Source: Mimachlamys varia (lineage: Eukaryota; Mollusca; Bivalvia; Pectinida; Pectinidae). Taken from it: a stretch of 64,000 nt of DNA. The notes under the pieces are model-generated. The model was not told the origin of the DNA. It ran no database searches and saw only the letters and a list, made by a program, of their open reading frames with translations. Shown here piece by piece: positions 13,805-24,004 of the stretch (position 1 is the stretch's first letter; each line of letters begins with the position of its first letter). Where the stretch lies: positions 5,762,001-5,826,000 of the forward strand of contig OX392527.1 in the NCBI GenBank assembly GCA_947623455.1, in the 5' to 3' direction. Made by a program: the position numbers and the translations under genes.

Positions 13805-14245
13805 GAGGGCTATGACACTGTCTACTGATACTGAACAATAGTATCTTAGACAAAAAAGCTTGGAGACTAAGCCAACTTCCTGGTTTGTCAAATTTGAACT
13901 TGTATTGATCTTCATGGCTTATTACAATGTGCACCCAGCGTTCTCCAAGTACAATTATACCCTTGTAACCGTTTAGATGTTACACCTTAACACCCAATAG
14001 TTTTTACACATGGTTAAAAGAAGGAAGTGTTGATATATATGGTAGCAACCTTATCTTATCAAAATGGTATTGACTTGTATGTACTCTGTTATCTAATTAA
14101 TTTCTTATAATAACGAGTCTTAGAAGTAACATTTTATAGTTAGACCCTAATATTGTAGTAACATTTGTAATTCAACTTTGCTTTAGTAACTGGAACATTT
14201 CTAGTTTTATTTACATACTTAATAACATTTAGAATATATCTTAGG
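13805..14245. other. Unique stretch, no gene seen
   Basis: AT-rich low-copy sequence between the 29-bp and 39-bp arrays. No exon, RNA gene or element recognised. Confidence 0.5.
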
Positions 14246-17200
14246 GCTATCTCTGTTGTAACTGTTTGAGGATGACCCCTGTCAGCTATCTCTGTTGTAA
14301 CTGTTTGAGGAGGACCCCTGTCAGCTATCTCTGTTGTAACTGTTTGAGGAGGACCCCTGTCAGCTATCTCTGTTGTAACTGTTTGAGGAGGACCCCTGTC
14401 TGTTATCTCTGTTGTAACTGTTTGAGGAGGACCCCTGTCAGCTATCTCTGTTGTAACTGTTTGAGGAGGACCCCTGTCAGCTATCTCTGTTGTAACTGTT
14501 TGAGGAGGACCCCTGTCAGCTATCTCTGTTGTAACTGTTTGAGGAGGACCCCTGTCTGCTATCTCTGTAGTAACTGTTTGAGGAGGACCCCTGTCTGCTA
14601 TCTCTGTTGTAACTGTTTGAGGAGGTTCCCTGTCAGCTATCTCTGTTGTAACTGTTTGAGGAGGACCCCTGTCAGCTATCTCTGTTGTAACTGTTTGAGG
14701 ATGACCCCTGTCAGCTATCTCTGTTGTAACTGTTTGAGGAGGACCCCTGTCAGCTATCTCTGTAGTAACTGTTTGAGGAGGACCCCTGTCTGCTATCTCT
14801 GTTGTAACTGTTTGAGGAGGACCCCTGTCAGCTATCTCTGTTGTAACTGTTTGAGGATGACCCCTGTCAGCTATCTCTGTTGTAACTGTTTGAGGAGGAC
14901 CCCTGTCAGCTATCTCTGTTGTAACTGTTTGAGGAGGACCCCTGTCAGCTATCTCTATTGTAACTGTTTGAGGAGGACCCCTGTCAGCTATCTCTGTTGT
15001 AACTGTTTGAGGATGACCCCTGTCAGCTATCTCTGTTGTAACTGTTTGAGGAGGACCCCTGTCTGCTATCTCTGTTGTAACTGTTTGAGGAGGACCCCTG
15101 TCTGCTATCTCTATTGTAACTGTTTGAGGAGGACCCCTGTCTGCTATCTCTATTGTAACTGTTTGAGGATGACCCCTGTCAGCTATCTCTGTTGTAACTG
15201 TTTGAGGAGGACCCCTGTCTGCTATCTCTATTGTAACTGTTTGAGGATGACCCCTGTCTGCTATCTCTGTTGTAACTGTTTGAGGATGACCCCTGTCTGC
15301 TATCTCTATTGTAACTGTTTGAGGATGACCCCTGTCTGCTATCTCTGTTGTAACTGTTTGAGGAGGACCCCTGTCTGCTATCTCTATTGTAACTGTTTGA
15401 GGAGGACCCCTGTCTGCTATCTCTATTGTAACTGTTTGAGGAGGACCCCTGTCTGTTATCACTGTTGTAACTGTTTGAGGAGGACCCCTGTCAGCTATCT
15501 CTGTTGTAACTGTTTGAGGATGACCCCTGTCAGCTATCTCTGTTGTAACTGTTTGAGGAGGACCCCTGTCAGCTATCTCTATTGTAACTGTTTGAGGATG
15601 ACCCCTGTCAGCTATCTCTGTTGTAACTGTTTGAGGAGGACCCCTGTCAGCTATCTCTGTTGTAACTGTTTGAGGAGGACCCCTGTCTGTTATCTCTGTT
15701 GTAACTGTTTGAGGAGGACCCCTGTCAGCTATCTCTGTTGTAACTGTTTGAGGAGGACCCCTGTCAGCTATCTCTGTTGTAACTGTTTGAGGAGGACCCC
15801 TGTCAGCTATCTCTGTTGTAACTGTTTGAGGAGGACCCCTGTCAGCTATCTCTGTTGTAACTGTTTGAGGAGGACCCCTGTCAGCTATCTCTGTTGTAAC
15901 TGTTTGAGGAGGACCCCTGTCAGCTATCTCTGTTGTAACTGTTTGAGGAGGACCCCTCTTGACTATCTCTGTTGTAACTGTTTGAGGAGGACCCCTCTTG
16001 ACTATCTCTGTTGTAACTGTTTGAGGAGGACCCCTGTCAGCTATCTCTGTTGTAACTGTTTGAGGAGGACCCCTGTCAGCTATCTCTGTTGTAACTGTTT
16101 GAGGAGGACCCCTGTCTGTTATCTCTGTTGTAACTGTTTGAGGAGGACCCCTGTCAGCTATCTCTATTGTAACTGTTTGAGGAGGACCCCTGTCTGTTAT
16201 CTCTGTTGTAACTGTTTGAGGAGGACCCCTGTCTGTTATCTCTGTTGTAACTGTTTGAGGAGGACCCCTGTCTGTTATCTCTGTTGTAACTGTTTGAGGA
16301 TGACCCCTGTCAGCTATCTCTGTTGTAACTGTTTGAGGAGGACCCCTGTCAGCTATCTCTGTTGTAACTGTTTGAGGAGGACCCCTGTCTGTTATCTCTG
16401 TTGTAACTGTTTGAGGAGGACCCCTGTCAGCTATCTCTGTTGTAACTGTTTGAGGAGGACCCCTGTCAGCTATCTCTGTTGTAACTGTTTGAGGAGGACC
16501 CCTGTCAGCTATCTCTGTTGTAACTGTTTGAGGAGGACCCCTGTCAGCTATCTCTGTTGTAACTGTTTGAGGAGGACCCCTGTCAGCTATCTCTGTTGTA
16601 ACTGTTTGAGGAGGACCCCTGTCTGCTATCTCTGTTGTAACTGTTTGAGGAGGACCCTGTCAGCTGTCTCTGTTGTAACTGTTTGAGGAGGACCCCTGTC
16701 TGCTATCTCTGTTGTAACTGTTTGAGGAGGACCCTGTCAGCTGTCTCTGTTGTAACTGTTTGAGGAGGACCCCTGTCAGCTATCTCTGTTGTAACTGTTT
16801 GAGGAGGACCCCTGTCAGCTATCTCTGTTGTAACTGTTTGAGGAGGACCCCTGTCAGCTATCTCTGTTGTAACTGTTTGAGGAGGACCCCTGTCAGCTAT
16901 CTCTGTTGTAACTGTTTGAGGAGGACCCCTGTCAGCTATCTCTGTTGTAACTGTTTGAGGAGGACCCCTGTCTGCTATCTCTGTTGTAACTGTTTGAGGA
17001 GGACCCTGTCAGCTGTCTCTGTTGTAACTGTTTGAGGAGGACCTCTGTCAGCTATCTCTGTTGTAACTGTTTGAGGAGGACCCCTGTCAGCTATCTCTGT
17101 TGTAACTGTTTGAGGATGACCGCTGTCAGCTGTCTCTGTTGTAACTGTTTGAGGAGGACCCCTGTCTGCTATCTCTGTTGTAACTGTTTGAGGAGGACCC

Positions 17201-19634
17201 CTGTCTGCTATTTATGTTGTAACTGTTTGAGGATGACCCCTGTCTGCTATCTCTGTTGTAACTGTTTGAGGAGGACCCCTGTCTGTTATCTCTGTTGTAA
17301 CTGTTTGAGGAGGACCCCTGTCTGTTATCTCTGTTGTAACTGTTTGAGGAGGACCCCTGTCTGTTATCTCTGTTGTAACTGTTTGAGGAGGACCCCTGTC
17401 TGCTATCTCTGTTGTAACTGTTTGAGGAGGACCCCTGTCAGCTATCTCTGTTGTAACTGTTTGAGGATGACCCCTGTCAGCTATCTCTGTTGTAACTGTT
17501 TGAGGATGACCCCTGTCTGCTATCTCTGTTGTAACTGTTTGAGGAGGGCCCCTGTCAGCTATCTCTGTTGTAACTGTTTGAGGAGGACCCCTGTCAGCTA
17601 TCTCTATTGTAACTGTTTGAGGAGGACCCCTGTCAGCTATCACTGTTGTAACTGTTTGAGGAGGACCCCTGTCAGCTATCTCTGTTGTAACTGTTTGAGG
17701 AGGACCCCTGTCAGCTATCTCTGTTGTAACTGTTTGAGGAGGACCCCTGTCTGTTATCTCTGTTGTAACTGTTTGAGGAGGACCCCTGTCTGTTATCTCT
17801 GTTGTAACTGTTTGAGGAGGACCCCTGTCAGCTATCTCTATTGTAACTGTTTGAGGAGGACCCCTGTCAGCTATCACTGTTGTAACTGTTTGAGGAGGAC
17901 CCCTGTCAGCTATCTCTGTTGTAACTGTTTGAGGAGGACCCCTGTCTGTTATCTCTGTTGTAACTGTTTGAGGAGGACCCCTGTCTGTTATCTCTGTTGT
18001 AACTGTTTGAGGAGGACCCCTGTCAGCTACCTCTGTTGTAACTGTTTGAGGAGGACCTCTGTCAGCTATCTCTGTTGTAACTGTTTGAGGAGGACCCCTG
18101 TCAGCTATCTCTGTTGTAACTATTGAGGAGGGCCCCTGTCAGCTATCTCTGTTGTAACTGTTTGAGGAGGACCCCTGTCTGCTATCTCTGTTGTAACTAT
18201 TGAGGAGGGCCCCTGTCAGCTATCTCTGTTGTAACTGTTTGAGGAGGACCCCTGTCAGCTATCTCTGTTGTAACTGTTTGAGGAGGACCCCTGTCAGCTA
18301 TCTCTGTTGTAACTGTTTGAGGAGGACCTCTGTCAGCTATCTCTATTGTAACTGTTTGAGGAGGACCCCTGTCAGCTATCACTGTTGTAACTGTTTGAGG
18401 AGGACCCCTGTCAGCTATCTCTGTTGTAACTGTTTGAGGAGGACCCCTGTCTGCTATCTCTATTGTAACTGTTTGAGGAGGACCCCTGTCAGCTATCTCT
18501 GTTGTAACTGTTTGAGGAGGACCCCTGTCAGCTATCTCTGTTGTAACTGTTTGAGGAGGACCCCTGTCAGCTATCTCTGTTGTAACTGTTTGAGGAGGAC
18601 CCCTGTCAGCTATCTCTGTTGTAACTGTTTGAGGAGGACCCCTGTCAGCTATCTCTGTTGTAACTGTTTGAGGAGGACCCCTGTCAGCTATCACTGTTGT
18701 AACTGTTTGAGGAGGACCCCTGTCTGCTATCTCTGTTGTAACTGTTTGAGGATGACCCCTGTCAGCTATCTCTGTTGTAACTGTTTGAGGATGACCGCTG
18801 TCAGCTATCTCTGTTGTAACTGTTTGAGGAGGACCCCTGTCAGCTATCTCTATTGTAACTGTTTGAGGAGGACCCCTGTCAGCTATCTCTGTTGTAACTG
18901 TTTGAGGAGGACCCCTGTCAGCTATCTCTGTTGTAACCGTTTGAGGAGGACCCCTGTCAGCTACCTCTGTTGTAACTGTTTGAGGAGGACCCCTGTCAGC
19001 TATCTCTGTTGTAACTGTTTGAGGAGGACCCCTGTCAGCTATCTCTGTTGTAACTGTTTGAGGAGGACCCCTGTCAGCTATCTCTGTTGGAACTGTTTGA
19101 GGAGGACCCCTGTCAGCTATCTCTATTGTAACTGTTTGAGGAGGACCCCTGTCAGCTATCTCTATTGTAACTGTTTGAGGAGGACCCCTGTCAGCTATCT
19201 CTGTTGTAACTGTTTGAGGAGGACCCCTGTCTGCTATCTCTGTTGTAACTGTTTGAGGAGGACCCCTGTCAGCTATCTCTGTTGTAACTGTTTGAGGAGG
19301 ACCCCTCTTGACTATCTCTGTTGTAACTGTTTGAGGAGGACCCCTGTCAGCTATCTCTGTTGTAACTGTTTGAGGAGGACCCCTGTCAGCTATCTCTGTT
19401 GTAACTGTTTGAGGAGGACCCCTGTCAGCTATCTCTGTTGTAACTGTTTGAGGAGGACCCCTGTCAGCTATCTCTGTTGTAACTGTTTGAGGAGGACCCC
19501 TGTCAGCTATCTCTGTTGTAACTGTTTGAGGAGGACCCCTGTCTGCTATCTCTGTTGTAACTGTTTGAGGAGGACCCCTGTCAGCTATCTCTGTTGTAAC
19601 TGTTTGAGGAGGACCCCTCTTGACTATCTCTGTT
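14246..19634. repeat. 39-bp minisatellite, about 138 copies, open on both strands
   Basis: The unit contains CTATCTCTGTTGTAACTG and TTTGAGGAGGACCCCTGTCAG. Because 39 is 13 codons and the unit has no stop in one frame on each strand, very long open frames run across it. The plus strand has 806, 364 and 478 residues repeating RRTPVSYLCCNCL. The minus strand has 440, 221 and 165 residues repeating DRGPPQTVTTEIA. Frames break where a copy has lost a base (near 16655, 16733, 17005) or has a shortened segment (18121, 18199). No signal peptide, splice structure or unique flanking domain is seen, so I do not call a gene. Confidence 0.93.
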
Positions 19635-20052
19635 AAGCTGTAAATCTGTTCAATAGGGCAGTCAGCTGTTGCTTTGTAACATCTGTTGCTGTTTTGTTAA
19701 TCATGAGTACATTGATCTTAAATAGGAAATTGATATGTTTCATCCTCTGAACATCTACGAGTTGGTGATGTTCATCTGATCTTTTACAGATTTATATATT
19801 GTGACTTGTAACATTAATGGTATAATGTTTAGTAGACAATAGAGATTGTTAGAATCAGGTTTGGAGTTTTATTTCAAGAAATGGGAATTTATTAGATGTA
19901 ACTTAATGTTTTAAACATAAAGTTCCAAAAGGGCACACTATTTTCTTTGTCAATTACATACTGTCAGAGTAGATTTATTTGAGATTAGTTTTTAAATATC
20001 CAATAATATAATGGTGACCTGAACACACTTTGACTTGGTGATTGTGGCAGAA
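19635..20052. other. Unique stretch, no gene seen
   Basis: AT-rich sequence after the 39-bp array. Nothing recognised. Confidence 0.5.
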
Positions 20053-20295
20053 TCTTCTACATACATATATAACTGTTTGGGAGGCCATCATTCATCTTCT
20101 ACATACATATATAACTGTTTGGACGCCATCATTTATCTTTTACATACATATATAACTGTTTGGGACACCATCATTTATCTTCTACATACATATATAACTG
20201 TTTGGGAGGCCAACATTCATCTTCTACATACATATATAACTGTTTGGGACACCATCATTTATCTTCTACATACATATATAACTGTTTGGGACGCC
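20053..20295. repeat. 42-bp minisatellite, about 6 copies
   Basis: The unit contains TTCTACATACATATATAACT and GTTTGGGACACCATCATT. It is 14 codons long, which explains the short open frames over it. Confidence 0.93.
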
Positions 20296-20627
20296 TTACT
20301 AGGGCGTGCTGTCATGAATGTTCTGTTCTAGATAACCCTGCAGAACTACAAACACCTGACTGTCAGCCCGGAACAAGGTGTACTTCGGCTCATACATTCT
20401 TAATAGAAAACCCAGCGAAAATTTCCTGTTTATGTTCTCGACCCGATCAATGAAATAGTATTCTAGAAACTCATTTAGCCGTTCCATTTTTTGTAGTGTA
20501 TGTGAATTGTCATAATGTTGATTCTACATGATGGATATACATCATAGTGACTATATCTGATATACTGATAACTCATCATAGACCTGTGAATTGATTCAAG
20601 TGAAACTCTGAAGACGTTTTTGATGCC
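20296..20627. other. Unique stretch, no gene seen
   Basis: Low-copy sequence between the 42-bp array and a triplicated dispersed repeat. No feature recognised. Confidence 0.5.
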
Positions 20628-21330
20628 ATGGTAACCAGGTCACAAAAAGGAAATTCTTGTGGAAAACATTGTCAGAACAAGTCCTCCTTAACTGATGAAC
20701 TTTTTTCAATAGAACTACATAGGAATGTTACGGACAATGTGTAGCTATGCATGCAGACTTTTTTACCAGAAATTTAAGTTGCTGTGGTAACCAGGGCCCA
20801 GTTATTCAAAAGATGATTAGCTTAATCATAATTTAACGACATTTTTCAAACTTTTATAATTCTGTCAATATGCAAGGTACAGTCCCAAAACCTGGCAGCA
20901 TGTAAAATTACATTACTAGATAGTTGATATCTGCAAAGTTGTAACTAAGTCTATGGTTTCATTGTAAAATTACAGGATAATCAAAATTTGTGCTAATCAC
21001 TTATGAAGCTAATCACTCACTTTTTGAACAACTGGGCCCAGGTTGTATAAATAGGTTTTTGTTGGAAAAGTTTGACCAGACAACTCCTCCTAAACCAGTG
21101 AACCAATTTCAAGGAAGCGTCACAGGAATGTTAGTGACCATGTGTAGATATGCATGCAAGTTATTTTATATAGACATTTGGTTACCATGGTAACCAGGTC
21201 ACTATAAACAGGTTTTTGATGGAAAATTTGGTCTGGAAAGCTATTCCTATACCTCAATTTCAAGTCAATTTCAATAAAACTACACAGAAATGTTAGGAAC
21301 AATGTGTATATGTATCTGCTGATACAATTG
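20628..21330 (+). repeat. Dispersed repeat in three copies of about 157 bp, split by a MITE
   Basis: Each copy begins GGTAACCAG (20628, 20785, 21188) and continues with GTTTTTG, GGAAAA and an ACTCCTCC-like word, then CAATTTCAA, ACTACACAGGAATGTTAG and CAATGTGTAG with a TATGCATGCA word. Once the inserted MITE at 20795-21038 is removed, the spacing is about 157 bp. Divergence between copies suggests age. Confidence 0.7.
20795..21038. mobile_element. MITE with GGCCCAGTT termini and CAG target duplication
   Basis: This 244-bp element has near-perfect inverted ends of about 18 bp: GGCCCAGTTATTCAAAA on the left, and on the right the reverse complement of GGCCCAGTTGTTCAAAAA. CAG flanks both sides (20792-20794 and 21039-21041). 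The neighbouring copies of the host repeat show the empty site, GGTAACCAGG. A 3-bp CAG duplication and GGCC ends suggest a PIF/Harbinger-type non-autonomous element. That family call is inference. Confidence 0.8.
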
Positions 21331-21792
21331 TTTTCGTTATCAATGTTGCCATATAAAAGTTTTTATTGCTAAAGGAGGGGAGTGCGCGTGGGTTAGGTAG
21401 CCATTGGCTTACAGCTTTTGCTAATCTTTGTGTGGTCTAAGGTTATGATATTTTTTATGTAGCTGACTGGGTTAATGGGTTATCTACTTTGGAAAAATGA
21501 CCCTCTCCAAGCTAGAGGTCAGAGGGGTCAAATTTATAAATAATATCTTCAAAAATAAAATAAGACTAGTGAGTCTAGTGATGTTACCTTCTTCTAATAT
21601 TTCCTTACTGTTCTCTACTATTTTTTCTCTTTAAAAAAACAATACAATATGGAAAAAAATACTAGATATTGATATGTTTACATAAATGAAAAGGAAATAT
21701 GGGGATTTATGTGTAAATTCTATGAAAATATATATGTTTTTATGTAATTGATGAAATGTATGTTGCCATATTGTTAAAAAATTGAAAAAAAA
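21331..21792. other. Low-copy stretch with a relative of the 60-bp array unit
   Basis: At 21374-21425 the text GGGAGTGCGCGTGGGTTAGG followed by TAGCCATTGGCTTACAG resembles one unit of the 60-bp array of intron 2 (GGGAGGCGAGGGG, TAGCCATTGGCTTACTG). The rest is AT-rich with no gene. Confidence 0.5.
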
Positions 21793-22054
21793 GTTATGTT
21801 GATCCCCAGGTTATGTCGATCCAAAAGTTATTATGTTGATCCGCAGGTTATGTCGATCCCAAGGTTATTATGTTGATCCCCAGGTTATGTTGATCCCCTG
21901 GTTATGTTGATCCCTGGTTATGTCGATCCCCAGGTTATGTCGATCCCCTGGTTATGTTGATCACCAGGTAATGTTGATCACCAAGTTATGTTGATCCCCA
22001 GGTTATGTTGATCCCTGGTTATGTCGATCACCAGGTTATGTTGATCCCCAGGTT
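21793..22054. repeat. 17-bp minisatellite, about 15 copies
   Basis: The unit is GTTATGTTGATCCCCAG with variants CGATCC, GATCACC and shortened copies. It borders AT-rich sequence on both sides. Confidence 0.93.
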
Positions 22055-22127
22055 AAAGATTTTAATTTATCCTGTTTAATTTCCTTTATACTCAGAAAGT
22101 CCCTTGAATTTCTTGAAATATTTTTAT

Positions 22128-22638
22128 GGGCGGATTGGTCGAGTGGTTAACACTCCGGCCTTCCATGCAGGCGGCCGGGGTTCGATCCCCGTAATCGCCA
22201 TACGCATGGAACATTCAGAGAAAGTGTTTTTCTCCTGCCCACACAACTCCAACAACCCAGGTGGAGTATAAAATGGTCTGGGGTGGATGTTGCAGTATCT
22301 GTGATGTAGCATTCAAGTGTGGTGGCACTATAAAAAAGATGCCGTTGGAAACACGGTCCCACTACAAACAGAACACAATTCATCTCCAGCACACATGCAT
22401 ACATACACACACACATATGGAGATATTAGCCAGGTGGTATAGGACAAGTAGTTAGCGCCCGATAAGGCAGCTCCTGCGAACTCCTCAGAATTGTATATGA
22501 TAGAACTGTATGTGTTAACTGTATTGATTGTATAAGAATTGTATATCTTTGTACTGTAAAGCGCTTTAGAGTGGCTTATGTTAGCTAGATAGGGCGCTAT
22601 ATCAAATATTGTATATTATTATATTTATTTATTATTAT
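22128..22638 (+). mobile_element. tRNA-derived SINE with conserved 3' tail
   Basis: The head at 22128-22202 is tRNA-like. The 5' GGCGGAT pairs with ATCGCC near its end in six of seven positions with one wobble. The A box is TGGTCGAGTGG and the B box GGGGTTCGATCCCC. The anticodon and T arms are imperfect. The body carries a short AC microsatellite near 22400. The tail has TGTAAAGCGCTTTAGAG, GGGCGCTATATCAAATATT and an AT-rich TTATTATTAT end, typical of widespread invertebrate SINE tails. Confidence 0.75.
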
Positions 22639-23473
22639 GATCCTACAAAGTTCTATTATAAAACAGTAATGTCATTGATATACACTACCAAGGACAAAGG
22701 AAGCGTTTCACTAATATATATTTTAGAAATGCTGTGTCAGGCAGATATCCTTTGAAGTTTACCAAACACTTTTTTTCCTATTTGCATGCATATTTATTTA
22801 AGTTTGAATTAGTTTGAATAGTTCCAAGTATAATTGTGTGTTGTCACCACCGTTTATATGTTTGTGTTCCTGAGGACCTGAGTATAACTTTACACCTAAA
22901 CAGCGTGTATATATATAGTCAATATACTATCTACATTTACAAGGACAGGCAGATTCATTATACATAATTGAAGTTAAAACCATTTAGGGCCATTGTGAAA
23001 AGCTGAATGTAACTACCTGAAGCATGAACTGTCTAGGGTTTAGCCTGTGTTTGATTTACAAGGTTTTTGACTTATTCTATGTGTCAATCAAATTAAGTAA
23101 ACCTGTTGTACTTACTATTTTTTTTTTACCCAAGGTGTTTTATAGTTTGCACACATTGGTATATTTTACTTCCTAGTTGAAGCGATTGGTTATCTGCCTT
23201 GGACGTCATTGATAGGGTAGTCACTCGTGGGGCACGTGCTGTGTGTGCTGCTGATACAAGAATGTCACAAATCAATTACATTTAATCTTTATTTGAAGAG
23301 TTAAACAGACCTTTTCCTGCAGGGTTGTTTTATATGACTGGAAAGTTAACATGGTGATTGTTTGATCAACAGTTATATATGACCGGAAAATTAGCATAGT
23401 TAATGCTTGATCAGTGAAGTTCTATGTACGGTTCATGTACATACACCCTCTGTAACAGATAGTTGAATAATTG
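22639..23473. other. Low-copy stretch upstream of exon 2, no gene seen
   Basis: AT-rich sequence. I searched it for an ATG-TGT-G exon with a donor and found none. Near 23335-23405 two related lines occur (ATGACTGGAAAGTTAACAT, ATGACCGGAAAATTAGCAT), suggesting a small local duplication. Confidence 0.5.
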
Positions 23474-23495
23474 ATGAAAATACCAACCATGGTCG
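23474..23495 (+). other. Candidate alternative 5' exon end (ATG-GTC-G before a strong donor)
   Basis: An ATG at 23474 and a second in-frame ATG at 23489 are followed by GTC-G and a strong donor, GTAAGTG, at 23496. Splicing to exon 2 would be in phase and give Met-Val-Gly-Ile-Phe. The 44-bp array begins exactly at this donor, as the arrays of introns 2, 3 and 7 do at real donors. Against it, functional GFAT needs Met-Cys-Gly, because the Cys is the nucleophile, and here the codon is Val. It may be an untranslated or alternative first exon, a glutaminase-dead start, or chance. Confidence 0.2.
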
Positions 23496-23850
23496 GTAAG
23501 TGTGACTGTAGATTTGATAGTTGTAAGTATATTTTACATGTAAGTGTGACAGTAGATTTGATAGTTGTAAGTAGATTTACATGTAAGTGTGACATTAGAT
23601 TTGATAGTTGTAAGTATATTTTACATGTAAGTGTGACAGTAGATTTGATAGTTGTAAGTATATTTACATGTAAGTGTGACTGTAGATTTGATAGTTGGAA
23701 GTAGATTTACATGTAAGTGTGACTGTAGATTTGATAGTTGTAAGTAGATTTTACATGTAAGTGTGACTGTAGATTTGATAGTTGGAAGTAGATTTTACAT
23801 GTAAGTGTGACTGTAGATTTGATAGTTGGAAGTAGATTTTACATGTAAGT
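23496..23850. repeat. 44-bp minisatellite starting at a donor-like site
   Basis: The unit contains GTAAGTGTGACTGTAGATTT and GATAGTTGTAAGTA. There are about 8 copies, each carrying one or two GTAAGT-type words. The left edge is the GTAAGTG at 23496 after ATG-GTC-G. The array ends 46 nt before exon 2. Confidence 0.93.
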
Positions 23851-23896
23851 GATGGTAATGGTTTCATACATTAATCCAATTTGTTTTTTTTTCCAG

Positions 23897-24004
23897 GAAT
23901 ATTTGCATACCTAAACTACCTAGTTCCTGTGACCAGGAAGGAAATCCTGAACATCCTGATCAATGGATTGAAACGATTAGAATACAGAGGATACGATTCT
24001 GCAG
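23897..24004 (+). CDS. GFPT1: GFAT exon 2 (glutaminase domain start)
   Basis: The exon is 108 nt and encodes about residues 3-39, counting a presumed Met1-Cys2 in exon 1. It opens with the second and third bases of Gly3 and reads GIFAYLNY, then [11 protein letters not shown]. This is the start of a class II glutamine amidotransferase fold, in which the YRGYDSAG strand lines the glutamine pocket. The acceptor is strong, with an uninterrupted pyrimidine run ending in CAG at 23894-23896. The donor is G-GTAATA at 24005. Both flanking introns are phase 1. The upstream exon must end in one base of a Gly codon, as the vertebrate ATG-TGT-G exon does. The donor is immediately repeated by the 38-bp array of intron 2. 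Confidence 0.95.

Noticed and set aside
14140..15462. A 440-residue minus-strand open frame and overlapping 806-residue plus-strand frame
   Set aside because: Both lie in a 39-bp array whose unit is 13 codons without stops; open on both strands at once, no unique domain, no splice or start context.
22128..22202. A functional tRNA gene
   Set aside because: The acceptor stem is imperfect, anticodon and T arms do not fold cleanly, and it continues into a SINE body and tail.
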